Assembly (NCBI RefSeq): GCF_018982965.1
Contig: NZ_JACBYP010000020.1
Coordinates: 1 to 64,000, forward strand
Reading direction: 5' to 3'
Origin: Streptomyces mayonensis
GTDB lineage: Bacteria; Actinomycetota; Actinomycetes; Streptomycetales; Streptomycetaceae
DNA length: 64,000 bases
Under the pieces are notes generated by a model. That model made no database searches. It was not told the origin of the DNA and saw only the letters and a list, made by a program, of their open reading frames with translations. A program made the position numbers and the translations under genes. Of this stretch, positions 43,526-53,223 are shown in pieces. Position 1 is the stretch's first letter. Every line of letters starts with the position of its first letter.

Positions 43526-44860
43526 ATGACCACGAGCCAGCCGACCGTCACCGGCTTCGCCGTCTACCCCGTCGCGGGCCGCGACTGCATGGAACTGAAC
43601 CTCTCCGGCGCCCACGGCCCCTACTTCACCCGCAACGTCGTGGTCCTGACGGACTCCGAGGGACGCACCGGCCTCGGCGAGGTGCCGGGCGGCGAGAAGA
43701 TCACCCGAACGTTGCGCGACGCCGAGTCCCTGGTGCTCGGCGCGAAGGTCGGCGACCACAAGCGCGTCCTGCGGGCGATCGGCGACCGCTTCGCCGACCG
43801 GGACTCCGGCGGACGCGGCGCGCAGACCTTCGACCTCAGGACCACGGTGCACGCCGTCACCGCCGTCGAGTCGGCCCTCCTCGACCTCCTCGGCCAGCAC
43901 CTCGACGTGCCGGTCGCGGCCCTCCTCGGCGACGGACAGCAGCGCGACTCGGTGCGGGTGCTCGGCTACCTCTTCTACGTCGGCGACCCCGGCCGCACGG
44001 ACCTGGAGTACGTCCGCGAACCCGACGCGGACGCCGCCTGGTACCGCATCCGGCACGAGGAGGCGCTCACCCCCGAGGCCGTCGTACGCCAGGCCGAGGC
44101 CACCTACGACCTCTACGGCTTCCGTGACTTCAAGCTCAAGGGCGGCGTCCTCGACGGTGCCGAGGAGGTCCGGGCGGTCCGCGCGCTCAAGGACCGCTTC
44201 CCCGAGGCCCGCGTCACCCTCGACCCCAACGGAGCCTGGTCGCTGCGCGAGGCCGTCGAGCTGTGCGCGCCCCTGGTGGGCACCCTCGCCTACGCCGAGG
44301 ACCCCTGCGGTGCCGAGGACGGATACTCCGGACGCGAGGTGCTCGCCGAGTTCCGCCGCGCCACCGGCCTGCCCACCGCGACCAACATGATCGCCACCGA
44401 CTGGCGCCAGCTCACCCACGCGCTCGCCCTGCAGTCGGTCTCGATCCCGTTGGCGGACCCGCACTTCTGGACCATGCAGGGCTCGGTGCGTGTCGCACAG
44501 CTGTGCAACGCGATGGGCCTGACCTGGGGCTGCCACTCCAACAACCACTTCGACATCTCCCTGGCGATGGTCACGCACTGCGGCGCCGCGGCCCCCGGTG
44601 CCTACAACGCCCTGGACACACACTGGATCTGGCAGGAGGGCCTGGAGCGGCTCACCGTGGCGCCACCGCGCATCGTCGACGGCGAGATCGCCGTGCCGGA
44701 CGCCCCAGGGCTCGGCGTGCGGCTGGACATGGACCGCCTCCTCGCCGCGCACGAGCTGTACCGGACCAAGGCCCTGGGCGCCCGCGACGACGCCGCCGCG
44801 ATGCGCTACCTGGTCCCGGACTGGGAGTTCGACGCCAAGCGGCCCTGCCTGGTGCGGTAG
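43526..44860 (+). CDS. gudD: Glucarate dehydratase
   Basis: 444 residues, ATG 43526 with AAGGAG upstream. An enolase-superfamily enzyme with FKLKGG (Lys203, Lys205), LDPNGAW (Asp233), NMIATDW and CHSNNHFD (His337). All four sit exactly two residues before the E. coli GudD catalytic positions recalled as Lys205/Lys207, Asp235 and His339, which supports the call. It dehydrates D-glucarate (and L-idarate) to 5-keto-4-deoxyglucarate, the substrate of KdgD. The operon partner is the GntP permease. Confidence 0.95.
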   Translation: MTTSQPTVTGFAVYPVAGRDCMELNLSGAHGPYFTRNVVVLTDSEGRTGLGEVPGGEKITRTLRDAESLVLGAKVGDHKRVLRAIGDRFADRDSGGRGAQTFDLRTTVHAVTAVESALLDLLGQHLDVPVAALLGDGQQRDSVRVLGYLFYVGDPGRTDLEYVREPDADAAWYRIRHEEALTPEAVVRQAEATYDLYGFRDFKLKGGVLDGAEEVRAVRALKDRFPEARVTLDPNGAWSLREAVELCAPLVGTLAYAEDPCGAEDGYSGREVLAEFRRATGLPTATNMIATDWRQLTHALALQSVSIPLADPHFWTMQGSVRVAQLCNAMGLTWGCHSNNHFDISLAMVTHCGAAAPGAYNALDTHWIWQEGLERLTVAPPRIVDGEIAVPDAPGLGVRLDMDRLLAAHELYRTKALGARDDAAAMRYLVPDWEFDAKRPCLVR

Positions 44861-44935
44861 TCGACCTCCACCTCCACCCTGGCCTCCGTCTCCACCCTCC
44901 CCTCGACTCCACCCCCCTCCACCCTCACCCCCGCG
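44861..44935. repeat. Pyrimidine-rich tract downstream of gudD
   Basis: The plus strand is dominated by C and T with irregular CTCCAC and CTCCACC repeats (44862-44930). It is non-coding. The spacer continues to 45070, where TTGTCG (44953-44958) and TGTATC (44975-44980) with a 16-base spacer form a weak promoter match for the PhoD gene. Confidence 0.6.
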
Positions 44936-45013
44936 TCGCCCGATCCGCGCCGTTGTCGGGCTCCAGTAAGGACATGTATCGGTCAAGCGCGGGCCATGAA
45001 GGCAGAATCCGCG

Positions 45014-45034
45014 GTTCACCCCGCGGCGTTTGCC
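45014..45034 (+). promoter_or_regulatory. Possible single PHO-box half upstream of phoD
   Basis: GTTCACC at 45014-45020 matches the conserved core of the Streptomyces PHO box. A second imperfect unit, GTTTGCC, begins 14 bp later (45028-45034) rather than the usual 11, so this is a poor match. Phosphate control of this gene is plausible but not shown. Confidence 0.25.
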
Positions 45035-45070
45035 TGGTGGTCGTCCGGCCGTCCGTCCTCTGGAGGTTCG

Positions 45071-46666
45071 ATGACCCCGCCGCGCTTCAGCTCCCCCCAC
45101 GCCCTGAAGAGAAGGGGATTCCTCGGCATCGCGGGCGCCGCCGGTGCCGGTGCCGTGCTGCTCGGCACCGGCTCCGGTTCCGTCGCGGCCGCCGCACCGG
45201 GACGTGTCCCGGCCGACCCCTTCCGGCTCGGCGTCGCCTCGGGCGACCCGCTGCCCGACGGCGTCGTGCTCTGGACCCGCCTCGCCCCCAAGCCCCTGGA
45301 CGACGACGGCGGCATGCCGAATCGTTCCGTCGCCGTGCGCTGGGAGGTCGCCCTCGACGAGCGCTTCCGGAAGGTCGTCCGCACCGGCGTGGAGCACGCC
45401 GTGCCCGCGGAGGCGCACACCGTCCACGCCGACGTGCGCGGCCTGCGCCCCCACCACGAGTACTACTACCGCTTCCGGGCCGGCGAAGAGATCTCCCCGG
45501 TCGGCCGCACCCGCACCGCCCCGGCCCCGGGCACCTCGCCCACCGTCGACTTCGCCTTCGCCTCCTGCGCCAACTGGGAACAGGGCCACTTCACGGCGTA
45601 CCGGCACATGGCCGAGGAGCGCCCCGACGTCGTCTTCCACCTCGGCGACTACCTCTACGAGTACGCCGCCGGCGTCAACGGCAAGGTGCGCACACACCAC
45701 GGCGACGAGATCAACACGCTCGCCGAGTACCGCGCGCGGCACGCCCAGTACAAGACCGACCCCGACCTCAGGCTGCTGCACGCCACCGCGCCCTTCGTCG
45801 TCACCTGGGACGACCACGAGACCGACAACAACTACGCCGGCCTCACCCCGGAGAACGACGACGCCGGCCAGGGCAACGACACCACCGCGCACTTCGCCGC
45901 CCGCCGCCGCGCCGCCTACCAGGCGTACTGGGAGCACATGCCGCTGCGCCGCTTCCGCAAGCCGGTGGACACCGCGCTGCCGCTGTACCGGCGTCTGGAG
46001 TACGGCTCCACCGCGACCTTCAGCGTGCTGGACAGCCGCCAGTACCGCACCGACCAGCCCTACGACGACCAGTGGCAGGTCGGCGGTCCCGACCAGTGGG
46101 ACCCGAAGGCGACCATCCTGGGCGACGAGCAGCACGCCTGGCTGGAGCGGAGCCTGTCACGCTCCCGGTCCACCTGGAACGTCGTCCCCCAGCAGATCTA
46201 CTTCGCCAACTGGGACGCCGTCGCCGGTCCGGACGACGCCGGCTACAACGACGGCTGGGACGGCTACCGCGCCTCCCGCGACCGGGTCCTCGGCTACGTC
46301 GAGGAGCGCGGCATCGACAACTTCGTCGTCCTCACCGGCGACGTGCACAACAACTGGACCAACGACCTGCGCCGCGACTTCGAGCGCCCCGAGACCAAGG
46401 TGCTGGGCAGCGAGTTCGTCACCACCTCGATCACCTCCGGCGGCGACGGCTCGGCCACCCACGACCCCGGCCAGGTGTACTGGGACGAGAACCCGCACAC
46501 CAAGTACTACAGCGCCCGCCGCGGCTACGTGCGCTGCTCGGTCTCCAGGGACCTGTACACCGCCGACTACCGGGTGGTCGACTACGTCACCCGGCCCGGC
46601 GCACCGGTGCGCACCGACAAGGCCTTCGTGATCGAGTCGGGGGCGGCGGGCGTGCAGGAGGGCTGA
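45071..46666 (+). CDS. phoD: Tat-exported alkaline phosphatase, PhoD family
   Basis: 531 residues from ATG 45071 with TGGAGG upstream; an upstream in-frame extension has no support. The N terminus carries a Tat signal (LKRRGFLGIAGAAGAG) with cleavage near AAAAP. The PhoD N-terminal domain (RLGVASGDPLPDGVVLWTRL) is followed by the metallophosphatase domain: FASCANWEQGHF, FHLGDYLYEYA, VTWDDHETDNNY, VLDSRQYR and VVLTGDVHNNW. These enzymes use iron and calcium and cleave phosphodiesters and monoesters outside the cell. It stands alone and could be phosphate-regulated. Confidence 0.95.
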   Translation: MTPPRFSSPHALKRRGFLGIAGAAGAGAVLLGTGSGSVAAAAPGRVPADPFRLGVASGDPLPDGVVLWTRLAPKPLDDDGGMPNRSVAVRWEVALDERFRKVVRTGVEHAVPAEAHTVHADVRGLRPHHEYYYRFRAGEEISPVGRTRTAPAPGTSPTVDFAFASCANWEQGHFTAYRHMAEERPDVVFHLGDYLYEYAAGVNGKVRTHHGDEINTLAEYRARHAQYKTDPDLRLLHATAPFVVTWDDHETDNNYAGLTPENDDAGQGNDTTAHFAARRRAAYQAYWEHMPLRRFRKPVDTALPLYRRLEYGSTATFSVLDSRQYRTDQPYDDQWQVGGPDQWDPKATILGDEQHAWLERSLSRSRSTWNVVPQQIYFANWDAVAGPDDAGYNDGWDGYRASRDRVLGYVEERGIDNFVVLTGDVHNNWTNDLRRDFERPETKVLGSEFVTTSITSGGDGSATHDPGQVYWDENPHTKYYSARRGYVRCSVSRDLYTADYRVVDYVTRPGAPVRTDKAFVIESGAAGVQEG

Positions 46667-46753
46667 CCCCCGCGTCGGCCCGGGCTTCGGGGGCGGCCGG
46701 CGGCACCTGGCAGAAACCCGCTCACCAGGAACGAACAAACCCCGACGGGATAA

Positions 46754-46782
46754 TTGATTCGGTTGTGTTCGGGTCCTAGGGT
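46754..46782 (+). promoter_or_regulatory. Promoter candidate for the beta-galactosidase gene
   Basis: TTGATT, a 17-base spacer, and TAGGGT give a good sigma70-type match in an AT-rich region. Transcription would start about 107 bp before the ATG. The leader then contains a 7-bp inverted repeat, GCAGTTG at 46813-46819 and CAACTGC at 46836-46842, with a 16-base spacer, which could be an operator or an RNA hairpin. Confidence 0.5.
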
Positions 46783-46895
46783 GACCCTGACCCAGTAGTC
46801 GCCGCGTCACCGGCAGTTGTGTATTTCCCCAACGTCAACTGCTGTCCCAGCACCGTGCGTTGAGCCGCCCCCGAAGCCCACGGAAGGCCACGGTC

Positions 46896-49800
46896 ATGCC
46901 GCACTCGCCCGTGTCACCCGCAGGATCCCCCCTCCTCCCCGCCCGCCCGGTCGTCAGCCGCCGCCGTCTCCTGGAGGGCGGTGCCGCCGTCCTCGGCGCC
47001 CTCGCCCTGTCCGCGTCCGCACCGGCGTCCGCGTCCGGACGCCGGGCGGCGGCCGACGCCGCGACGCCGGAGTGGAAGGACTTCGACGTCTTCCGGGTCG
47101 GCACCGAGCCGCCGCACACCACGCTCACCCCGTACCCGGACGTGAGATCGGCCCTCGCCGGCGACCGCGCCGGCTCGCCGTACCGGCTCAGCCTCGACGG
47201 CAACTGGAAGTTCGCCTACGCCGACCGCCCCGAGGACCGCGACCCCGACTTCCACCGCACCGACACCGACGACGGCGACTGGGACACGATCCCCGTACCG
47301 TCCGTGTGGCAGCTGCACGGCCACGACTTCCCGATCTACCTGAACATCACCTACCCGTACTGGGGCCCCAACGGCCTCGGCGAGGACCCGCAGCCGCCCG
47401 CCGCGCCGACCCGCTACAACCCGGTCGGCCAGTACCGGCGCACCTTCACCGTGCCCCGCGACTGGAAGGGCCGCCGCACCTTCCTCCACTTCGAGGGCGT
47501 CAAGTCCGCCCACTACGTGTGGATCAACGGCGAACTGGTCGGCTACGACGAGGACTCCTACACGCCCTCCGAGTACGACATCACCGACCACCTGAAGCCC
47601 GGCACCAACCAGATCGCCGTCGAGGTGTACCGCTACGCCGACGGCGACTGGCTGGAGGACCAGGACATGATCCGGCTGAGCGGCATCTTCCGCTCGGTCC
47701 ACCTCTACTCCACACCCGCCGTGCACCTGCGCGACTTCCGCCTCGACACCCCGCTCGACGACACCTACACGGACGCCGAACTGGCCGTCACCGCGAGCGT
47801 GCGGGCGTACGGCGAGGGCGGCACCGGCCGCTACACGGTCGAGACCCAGCTCTACGACGCCCGCGGCCACGCCGTCTGGGCCCGGCCGCTGGAGCAGCCC
47901 GTCGACGTGGGCGGGGCGGGCGCCGGCGAGGACGTCACCGTGCGGGCCGCGAAGGCCGTGCCGAAGCCCCGGCTCTGGTCGGCCGAGCACCCGAACCTCT
48001 ACACCGCGGTGCTCCGCCTGCGGGACCCCGCGGGCAAGGTGACGGAGACCCTCTCCCACCGGGTCGGCTTCCGCGAGTTCGTGCTCAGGGACGGCCTGAT
48101 GCGGATCAACGGCGAGCCCGTCTCGCTGCGCGGCACCAACCGCCACGAGATGCACCCCTCCCGCGGTACCGCCCTCACCCGCGAGGACATGGTCGAGGAC
48201 ATCAGAATCATCAAGCGGATGAACATGAACAGCGTCCGCACCTCGCACTACCCGAACAACCCGTACTGGCTGGAACTGGCCGACGAGTACGGCCTCTACC
48301 TCGTCGACGAGACCAACCTGGAGACCCACGGGATCAACACCGAGTACCCGGGCGACCACCCCGACTGGACCACCCTCTGCGTGGCCCGCGCCCAGAACAT
48401 GGTCCACCGCGACAAGAACCACGCCTCGGTCGTCATCTGGTCGCTGGGCAACGAGGCGGGCGGCGGCAGCACCTTCAACGCCATGCACGACTGGATCCGC
48501 TCCTACGACTCCACCCGCGTCATCCAGTACGAGAGCGACGACAGCCCCGGCATCAGCGACATCCGCTCGAACATGTACGACACCCCGCAGCGTGTCGAGG
48601 AACGGGCCCGGGACACCTCCGACACCCGGCCCTACGTCATGATCGAGTACGCCCACTCGATGGGGAACTCGACCGGCAACCTCAAGAAGTACTGGGACAT
48701 CGTGCGCGCCCACGACGTCCTCCAGGGCGGCTGGATCTGGGACTTCGTCGACCAGTCCCTGTACACGCCCGTGCCCGCCCGCACCCTGCTCACCGAGGAG
48801 GGACCCGCCGGGCTGCGCGGCGAGATCCTCGCCACCCGCGGCACCCTCGACCGGGACAAGGGCCTGTCCGGCATCACGGTCTTCGAGCGCGACGACAGCC
48901 TCGACCTCACCGGCTCGCTGACCCTGGAGGCCTGGATCACCCCGCACGTGACGGGGTACCACCAGCCGATCGTCGCCAAGGGCGACACCCAGTACGCGCT
49001 CAAGCAGAACGGCCGTACGCTGGAGTTCTTCATCCACTCCGAGGGCCAGTGGATCACCGCGACCTGGGACGTGCCGGACGACTGGACCGGCCGCGAGCAC
49101 CACCTCGCGGGCGTCTTCGACGCGGACGCCGGTGCCCTCACCCTGTACGTCGACGGCGTCGAGCGCGCCACCCGCACCACCGACCGGCGCCCCAGCAGCA
49201 ACACCGCGCCCCTCTCGCTCGCCACCGACGCCGACAACCAGATCCGCGAGTTCAGCGGCACCGTCCGCCGCGCCCGCGTCTACGCCCGCGCCCTCCCCGC
49301 CGCCGAACTGGCCTCGGACGACCGGGGCCCCGGCGACGACGGTGTCCGGTTCTGGTTCGACGCCGCGAGCGTGAAGAGCGAGAAGAAGCGGCCCGGCGAC
49401 AAGACCTTCCTCGCCTACGGCGGCGACTGGGGCGACAACCCCAACGACGGCGCCTTCGTCGCGGACGGCATCATCACCGCCGACCGCGGGCACACCGGCA
49501 AGGCCGCCCAGGTCAAGCGCATCTACCAGGCCGCCCACGCCGCCCGCACCCCCGGCGGCGGCCCCGGCGACGTCACCCTCACCAACGAGTACCTGTTCAC
49601 CAACCTCCGCGAGTTCGACGGCCACTGGGCACTCGTCGCCGACGGCAAGGCCGTACGGCGCGGGAAGCTCACCCGCGACCAGCTGGACGTGGCCCCGGGC
49701 GCCGGCAAGAAGATCACCGTCCCCGTCCGGCTGCCGCACGACCCGGACCCCGGCACCGAGTACTTCCTGGAAGTCTCCTTCACCACCCGGGAGTCCACCC

Positions 49801-50810
49801 CCTGGGCGAAGGCCGGCTTCGAGGTGGCCCGGACCCAGCTGCCCGTCGAGTCCGACGCCCCCGCCGTGGGAGCCGCGCGGCTGCGGAGCGTCCCGGCCCT
49901 GCGCCACGAGGACCGCGACCAGGAGGTCAGGGTCACCGGCAAGGACTTCTCGGTCACCGTCGACAGGCGCACCGGCACCCTCACCTCCTACGAGGTGAAG
50001 GGCACCCGTCTGATCACCTCGGGACCGGTGCCCAACTTCTGGCGGGCGCCCACCGACAACGACAAGGGCAACGGCCAGCACACCCGCAACCAGACCTGGC
50101 GCGACGCGGGCGCCCGCCGGAAGGTCACCGACGTCGCCGTGCGGGCCCTCGGCGACCGCGCCGTCGAGATCGAGGTCACCGGCACCCTGCCCACCACCGC
50201 CGAATCGGCGTACTCCACGACGTACACGGTGTTCGGCAACGGCGAGATCAAGGTCGACAACACGCTGCACCCGGGCTCCGCGAGCCTGCCGTACATTCCA
50301 GAGGTCGGGACGATGCTGTTCCTGCCGCGCCGGCTGGACCGTCTGCACTGGTATGGCCGCGGGCCCGAGGAGAACCACTGGGACCGCAACGACGGCACGG
50401 ACGTGGGCCTGTACTCCGGGACCGTCGCCGAGCAGTGGACCCCGTACATCCGCCCGCAGGAGAACGGCAACAAGACGGACGTCCGCTGGGCCGCCCTCAC
50501 CGACCGCCACGGCGCCGGCCTGCTGGTCTCCGGGGAACCCCTGCTGGAGGTCAACGCCTCGTACTTCACACCGGAGGACCTGTCGGCAGGGGTCCGGCAC
50601 GACTACCAGCTGACCCCGAGGGACGAGGTCGTCCTGCGCCTGAACCACCGCCAGATGGGTGTGGGCGGCGACAACAGCTGGGGCGCGCACACCCACGACG
50701 AGTTCAAGCTCTTCGCCGACCGGGACTACGCGTACACCTACCGGCTGCGCCCGCTCACCGACGTCCGCGACGCGACGCGCGCCTCGCGGCGGCCGACGGC
50801 GACGGAGTAA
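46896..50810 (+). CDS. Secreted GH2 beta-galactosidase (LacZ type) with an inserted LamG domain
   Basis: 1304 residues from ATG 46896. A Tat-like signal starts it (SRRRLLEGGAAVLGALAL, cleavage near APASA). GH2 sugar-binding domain, Ig-like domain and the barrel follow; acid/base Glu520 is in SLGNEAGGG and nucleophile Glu584 in MIEYAHSMGN. After GGWIWDFVDQSL a LamG/concanavalin-like domain (about 665-805, LTLEAWITPHVTGYHQPIVAKG onward) interrupts the barrel, which then resumes at FLAYGGDWGDNPNDGAFVADGI. The Bgal small-chain domain with PNFWRAPTDNDKG ends it. The E. coli enzyme has about 1023 residues; the insert and signal account for most of the extra. The LamG part may bind polysaccharide. 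Confidence 0.95.
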   Translation: MPHSPVSPAGSPLLPARPVVSRRRLLEGGAAVLGALALSASAPASASGRRAAADAATPEWKDFDVFRVGTEPPHTTLTPYPDVRSALAGDRAGSPYRLSLDGNWKFAYADRPEDRDPDFHRTDTDDGDWDTIPVPSVWQLHGHDFPIYLNITYPYWGPNGLGEDPQPPAAPTRYNPVGQYRRTFTVPRDWKGRRTFLHFEGVKSAHYVWINGELVGYDEDSYTPSEYDITDHLKPGTNQIAVEVYRYADGDWLEDQDMIRLSGIFRSVHLYSTPAVHLRDFRLDTPLDDTYTDAELAVTASVRAYGEGGTGRYTVETQLYDARGHAVWARPLEQPVDVGGAGAGEDVTVRAAKAVPKPRLWSAEHPNLYTAVLRLRDPAGKVTETLSHRVGFREFVLRDGLMRINGEPVSLRGTNRHEMHPSRGTALTREDMVEDIRIIKRMNMNSVRTSHYPNNPYWLELADEYGLYLVDETNLETHGINTEYPGDHPDWTTLCVARAQNMVHRDKNHASVVIWSLGNEAGGGSTFNAMHDWIRSYDSTRVIQYESDDSPGISDIRSNMYDTPQRVEERARDTSDTRPYVMIEYAHSMGNSTGNLKKYWDIVRAHDVLQGGWIWDFVDQSLYTPVPARTLLTEEGPAGLRGEILATRGTLDRDKGLSGITVFERDDSLDLTGSLTLEAWITPHVTGYHQPIVAKGDTQYALKQNGRTLEFFIHSEGQWITATWDVPDDWTGREHHLAGVFDADAGALTLYVDGVERATRTTDRRPSSNTAPLSLATDADNQIREFSGTVRRARVYARALPAAELASDDRGPGDDGVRFWFDAASVKSEKKRPGDKTFLAYGGDWGDNPNDGAFVADGIITADRGHTGKAAQVKRIYQAAHAARTPGGGPGDVTLTNEYLFTNLREFDGHWALVADGKAVRRGKLTRDQLDVAPGAGKKITVPVRLPHDPDPGTEYFLEVSFTTRESTPWAKAGFEVARTQLPVESDAPAVGAARLRSVPALRHEDRDQEVRVTGKDFSVTVDRRTGTLTSYEVKGTRLITSGPVPNFWRAPTDNDKGNGQHTRNQTWRDAGARRKVTDVAVRALGDRAVEIEVTGTLPTTAESAYSTTYTVFGNGEIKVDNTLHPGSASLPYIPEVGTMLFLPRRLDRLHWYGRGPEENHWDRNDGTDVGLYSGTVAEQWTPYIRPQENGNKTDVRWAALTDRHGAGLLVSGEPLLEVNASYFTPEDLSAGVRHDYQLTPRDEVVLRLNHRQMGVGGDNSWGAHTHDEFKLFADRDYAYTYRLRPLTDVRDATRASRRPTATE

Positions 50811-50855
50811 CCGGGCAGGTCAGGAGGCAGAGACAGGAGGGGAGCAGCGGCGCCG

Positions 50856-51218
50856 TCAGCCGGCGGCGTCGCTGATCCCCAGCCGCAGGTGCTCGACGTG
50901 GTACACGGCCTGGTCGAGCAGCTCGGCGACATGGTCGTCGTGCAGGGCGTACACCACCGAACGCCCCCGGCGCTCGCCGACCACCAGGCCGAGGTTGCGC
51001 AGCAGCCGCAGCTGGTGCGAGCAGGCCGACTGCTCCATGCCCACCTCCGCCGCCAACTCGGTGGCGGGGAGCGGTCCTTCGCGCAACCTGGCCAGGATCA
51101 GCAGCCTGGACGGGGTGGAGAGGGCCTGGAGGGTCGTGGCGACCTTCGCGACGTTCTCCGCGTCCAGGCGCACCCGCTCGGCGGTGTCCTTCGCGGGGGT
51201 GGCGGCTCCATGACCCAT
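50856..51218 (-). CDS. ArsR/SmtB metal-sensing repressor, CzrA-like
   Basis: 120 residues, ATG 51218. Winged helix-turn-helix with LPATELAAEVGMEQSACSHQLRLLRNLGLVV and RRGRSVVYALHDDH. The last helix has Asp94, His96, His107 and His110; this D-x-H-x10-H-x2-H spacing equals the alpha-5 zinc/cobalt site of CzrA and SmtB relatives. The single Cys66 in the recognition helix is unlikely to form an alpha-3 arsenic/cadmium site. It is divergent from a P1B-4 metal ATPase, and the palindrome at 51272-51289 is probably its operator. It should release DNA when Zn, Co or Ni is high. Confidence 0.93.
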   Translation of the reverse strand: MGHGAATPAKDTAERVRLDAENVAKVATTLQALSTPSRLLILARLREGPLPATELAAEVGMEQSACSHQLRLLRNLGLVVGERRGRSVVYALHDDHVAELLDQAVYHVEHLRLGISDAAG

Positions 51219-51271
51219 GAGGTCATCCTACGCACCGGCCGACGAGACCTGGACGGACGTCCGAATGAAAG

Positions 51272-51289
51272 CATGAATCAGTCTTCATG
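51272..51289. promoter_or_regulatory. CATGAA-N6-TTCATG operator between the metal sensor and ATPase genes
   Basis: Two perfect six-base arms surround TCAGTC. TGAA-N6-TTCA is the spacing of SmtB-type operators. It lies 54 bp from the repressor start and 21 bp before the ATPase start, so one dimer could block both promoters. Confidence 0.7.
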
Positions 51290-51309
51290 TGTTCCTGTAT
51301 GGTGGGCGC

Positions 51310-53223
51310 GTGTCCACGACCCTCGCCACCGCTCCCGCGACCGCGCCCGCCGCCCCGGCGCCGCCCCGCCGCCGCACCCGTGTCCTCGCCCTCGCCGAGG
51401 CCCGCTGGGCGCTCGTCTCCCTCGTGGCCTTCCTCGCGGCCCTGCCCCTCCACCTCGGCTCCGCCCCCGCCTGGGCGTACGGACCGCTGTACGCGATCGC
51501 CTACGCCGCCGGAGGCTGGGAGCCCGCCCTCGAAGGCCTGCGGGCGCTGCGCGAGAAGACCCTCGACGTCGACCTGCTGATGATCGTGGCGGCCCTGGGC
51601 GCCGCCTCCATCGGACAGGTCCTCGACGGGGCCCTGCTGATCGTCATCTTCGCCACCTCCGGCGCCCTGGAGGCCCTGGCCACCGCCCGCACCGCCGACT
51701 CCGTGCGCGGCCTGCTCGACCTCGCGCCCACCACCGCGACCCGGGTCCGCGACGGCCGCGAGGAGAGCGTCCCGACCGCCGAACTCGCCGTCGGCGACAC
51801 CGTCCTGGTCCGCCCGGGGGAGCGGATCGGCGCCGACGGCACGGTCCTGGACGGCACCGGCGAGGTCGACCAGGCCACCATCACCGGCGAGTCGGTGCCC
51901 GCCCTCAAACGCCCCGGCGACGACGTGTTCGCCGGCACCCTCAACGGCACCGGCGCCCTGCGCGTCCGGGTCGGCCGCGACCCCGCCGACTCGGTCATCG
52001 CCCGTATCGTCACCCTGGTCGAGGAGGCGTCCCGCACCAAGGCGCCGACCCAGCTGTTCATCGAGAAGATCGAGCAGCGCTACTCGGTCGGCGTGGTGAT
52101 CGCCACCCTCGCCGTCTTCGGCATCCCGCTCGCCTTCGGCGCCGGCCTCACGGACGCCCTGCTGCGCGCCATGACCTTCATGATCGTCGCCTCGCCCTGC
52201 GCGGTCGTCCTCGCGACGATGCCGCCGCTGCTGTCCGCCATCGCCAACGCGGGCCGGCACGGCGTCCTGGTGAAGTCCGCGGTCGCCATGGAACGCCTCG
52301 GTGCGATCGACACCACCGCCCTCGACAAGACCGGCACCCTCACCGAGGGCACCCCCGAGGTGACCGCCGTACGCCCCCTGGCCGACTCCGGTGTGGACGA
52401 GGACGGGCTCCTCGCCCTCGCCGCCGCGGCCGAGCACCCCAGCGAGCACCCGCTGGCCCGCGCGATCGTGGGCGCCGCCCGCGGACGTGGCCTGCCGGTC
52501 GCCGCCGCCCAGGACTTCACCGCCGTCCCGGGACACGGAGTCACGGCGCTCGTCGACGGCCACCGCGTCCACGTCGGCCGCGCCGACACCCCCGAGGGCG
52601 CCGAGACCACCGTCCGCATCACCCGCGACGGCACGCCGCTCGGCACCCTCGCCCTCACCGACCGCCTCCGCGCCGACGCCGCCCCCGCCACGGCCGCGCT
52701 CACCGCCCTCACCGGCACCGCCCCCGTCCTGCTCACCGGCGACCACCCGGCCGCCGCCGCCCGCGTCGCCGACGCGACCGGCATCACCGACGTCCGCGCC
52801 GGCCTGCTGCCCGAGGACAAGGTCGAGGCCGTACGGGAGGGCGAGCGGGCCGGCCGCAAGGTGCTCTTCGTCGGCGACGGCGTCAACGACGCCCCCGCGC
52901 TGGCCGCCGCGCACGCCGGCGTCGCCATGGGCCGGGCCGGTTCCGACCTGGCCCTGGAAGCCGCCGACGCGGTCGTCGTGCGCGACGAACTGACGGCCGT
53001 ACCCGCCGTCGTACGCCTCTCCCGCCGCGCGCGCCGGCTGGTGCTGCAGAACCTGGCCGTCGCCGGGGCCTTCATCACCGTCCTCGTCCTGTGGGACCTG
53101 ATCGGCCACCTGCCGCTGCCGCTGGGCGTCGCGGGCCACGAGGGCTCGACCGTACTGGTCGGCCTCAACGGTCTGCGGCTGCTGCGCGAGTCGGCCTGGC
53201 GGCAGGAGCGATCCGGCGGGTGA
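51310..53223 (+). CDS. ctpD: P1B-4-type metal-exporting ATPase (CtpD-like)
   Basis: 637 residues from GTG 51310; a GTG at 51289 is an alternative, but it lies in the operator. P-type motifs: TITGESVP, DKTGT with Asp339, and VGDGVNDAPAL. The ion-path motif SPC (295-297) and the last-segment HEGS (610-613) define the P1B-4 group (CoaT, CtpD), which exports Co2+, Fe2+ or Ni2+. There is no N-terminal heavy-metal-binding domain, also typical. Six to eight membrane segments. It is controlled by the divergent CzrA-like protein, so zinc or cobalt release is likely; exact metal uncertain. Confidence 0.93.
   Translation: MSTTLATAPATAPAAPAPPRRRTRVLALAEARWALVSLVAFLAALPLHLGSAPAWAYGPLYAIAYAAGGWEPALEGLRALREKTLDVDLLMIVAALGAASIGQVLDGALLIVIFATSGALEALATARTADSVRGLLDLAPTTATRVRDGREESVPTAELAVGDTVLVRPGERIGADGTVLDGTGEVDQATITGESVPALKRPGDDVFAGTLNGTGALRVRVGRDPADSVIARIVTLVEEASRTKAPTQLFIEKIEQRYSVGVVIATLAVFGIPLAFGAGLTDALLRAMTFMIVASPCAVVLATMPPLLSAIANAGRHGVLVKSAVAMERLGAIDTTALDKTGTLTEGTPEVTAVRPLADSGVDEDGLLALAAAAEHPSEHPLARAIVGAARGRGLPVAAAQDFTAVPGHGVTALVDGHRVHVGRADTPEGAETTVRITRDGTPLGTLALTDRLRADAAPATAALTALTGTAPVLLTGDHPAAAARVADATGITDVRAGLLPEDKVEAVREGERAGRKVLFVGDGVNDAPALAAAHAGVAMGRAGSDLALEAADAVVVRDELTAVPAVVRLSRRARRLVLQNLAVAGAFITVLVLWDLIGHLPLPLGVAGHEGSTVLVGLNGLRLLRESAWRQERSGG

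Noticed and set aside
46914..50696. 1260-codon minus-strand frame opposite the beta-galactosidase
   Set aside because: Antisense shadow; the plus-strand frame has all GH2 catalytic motifs.
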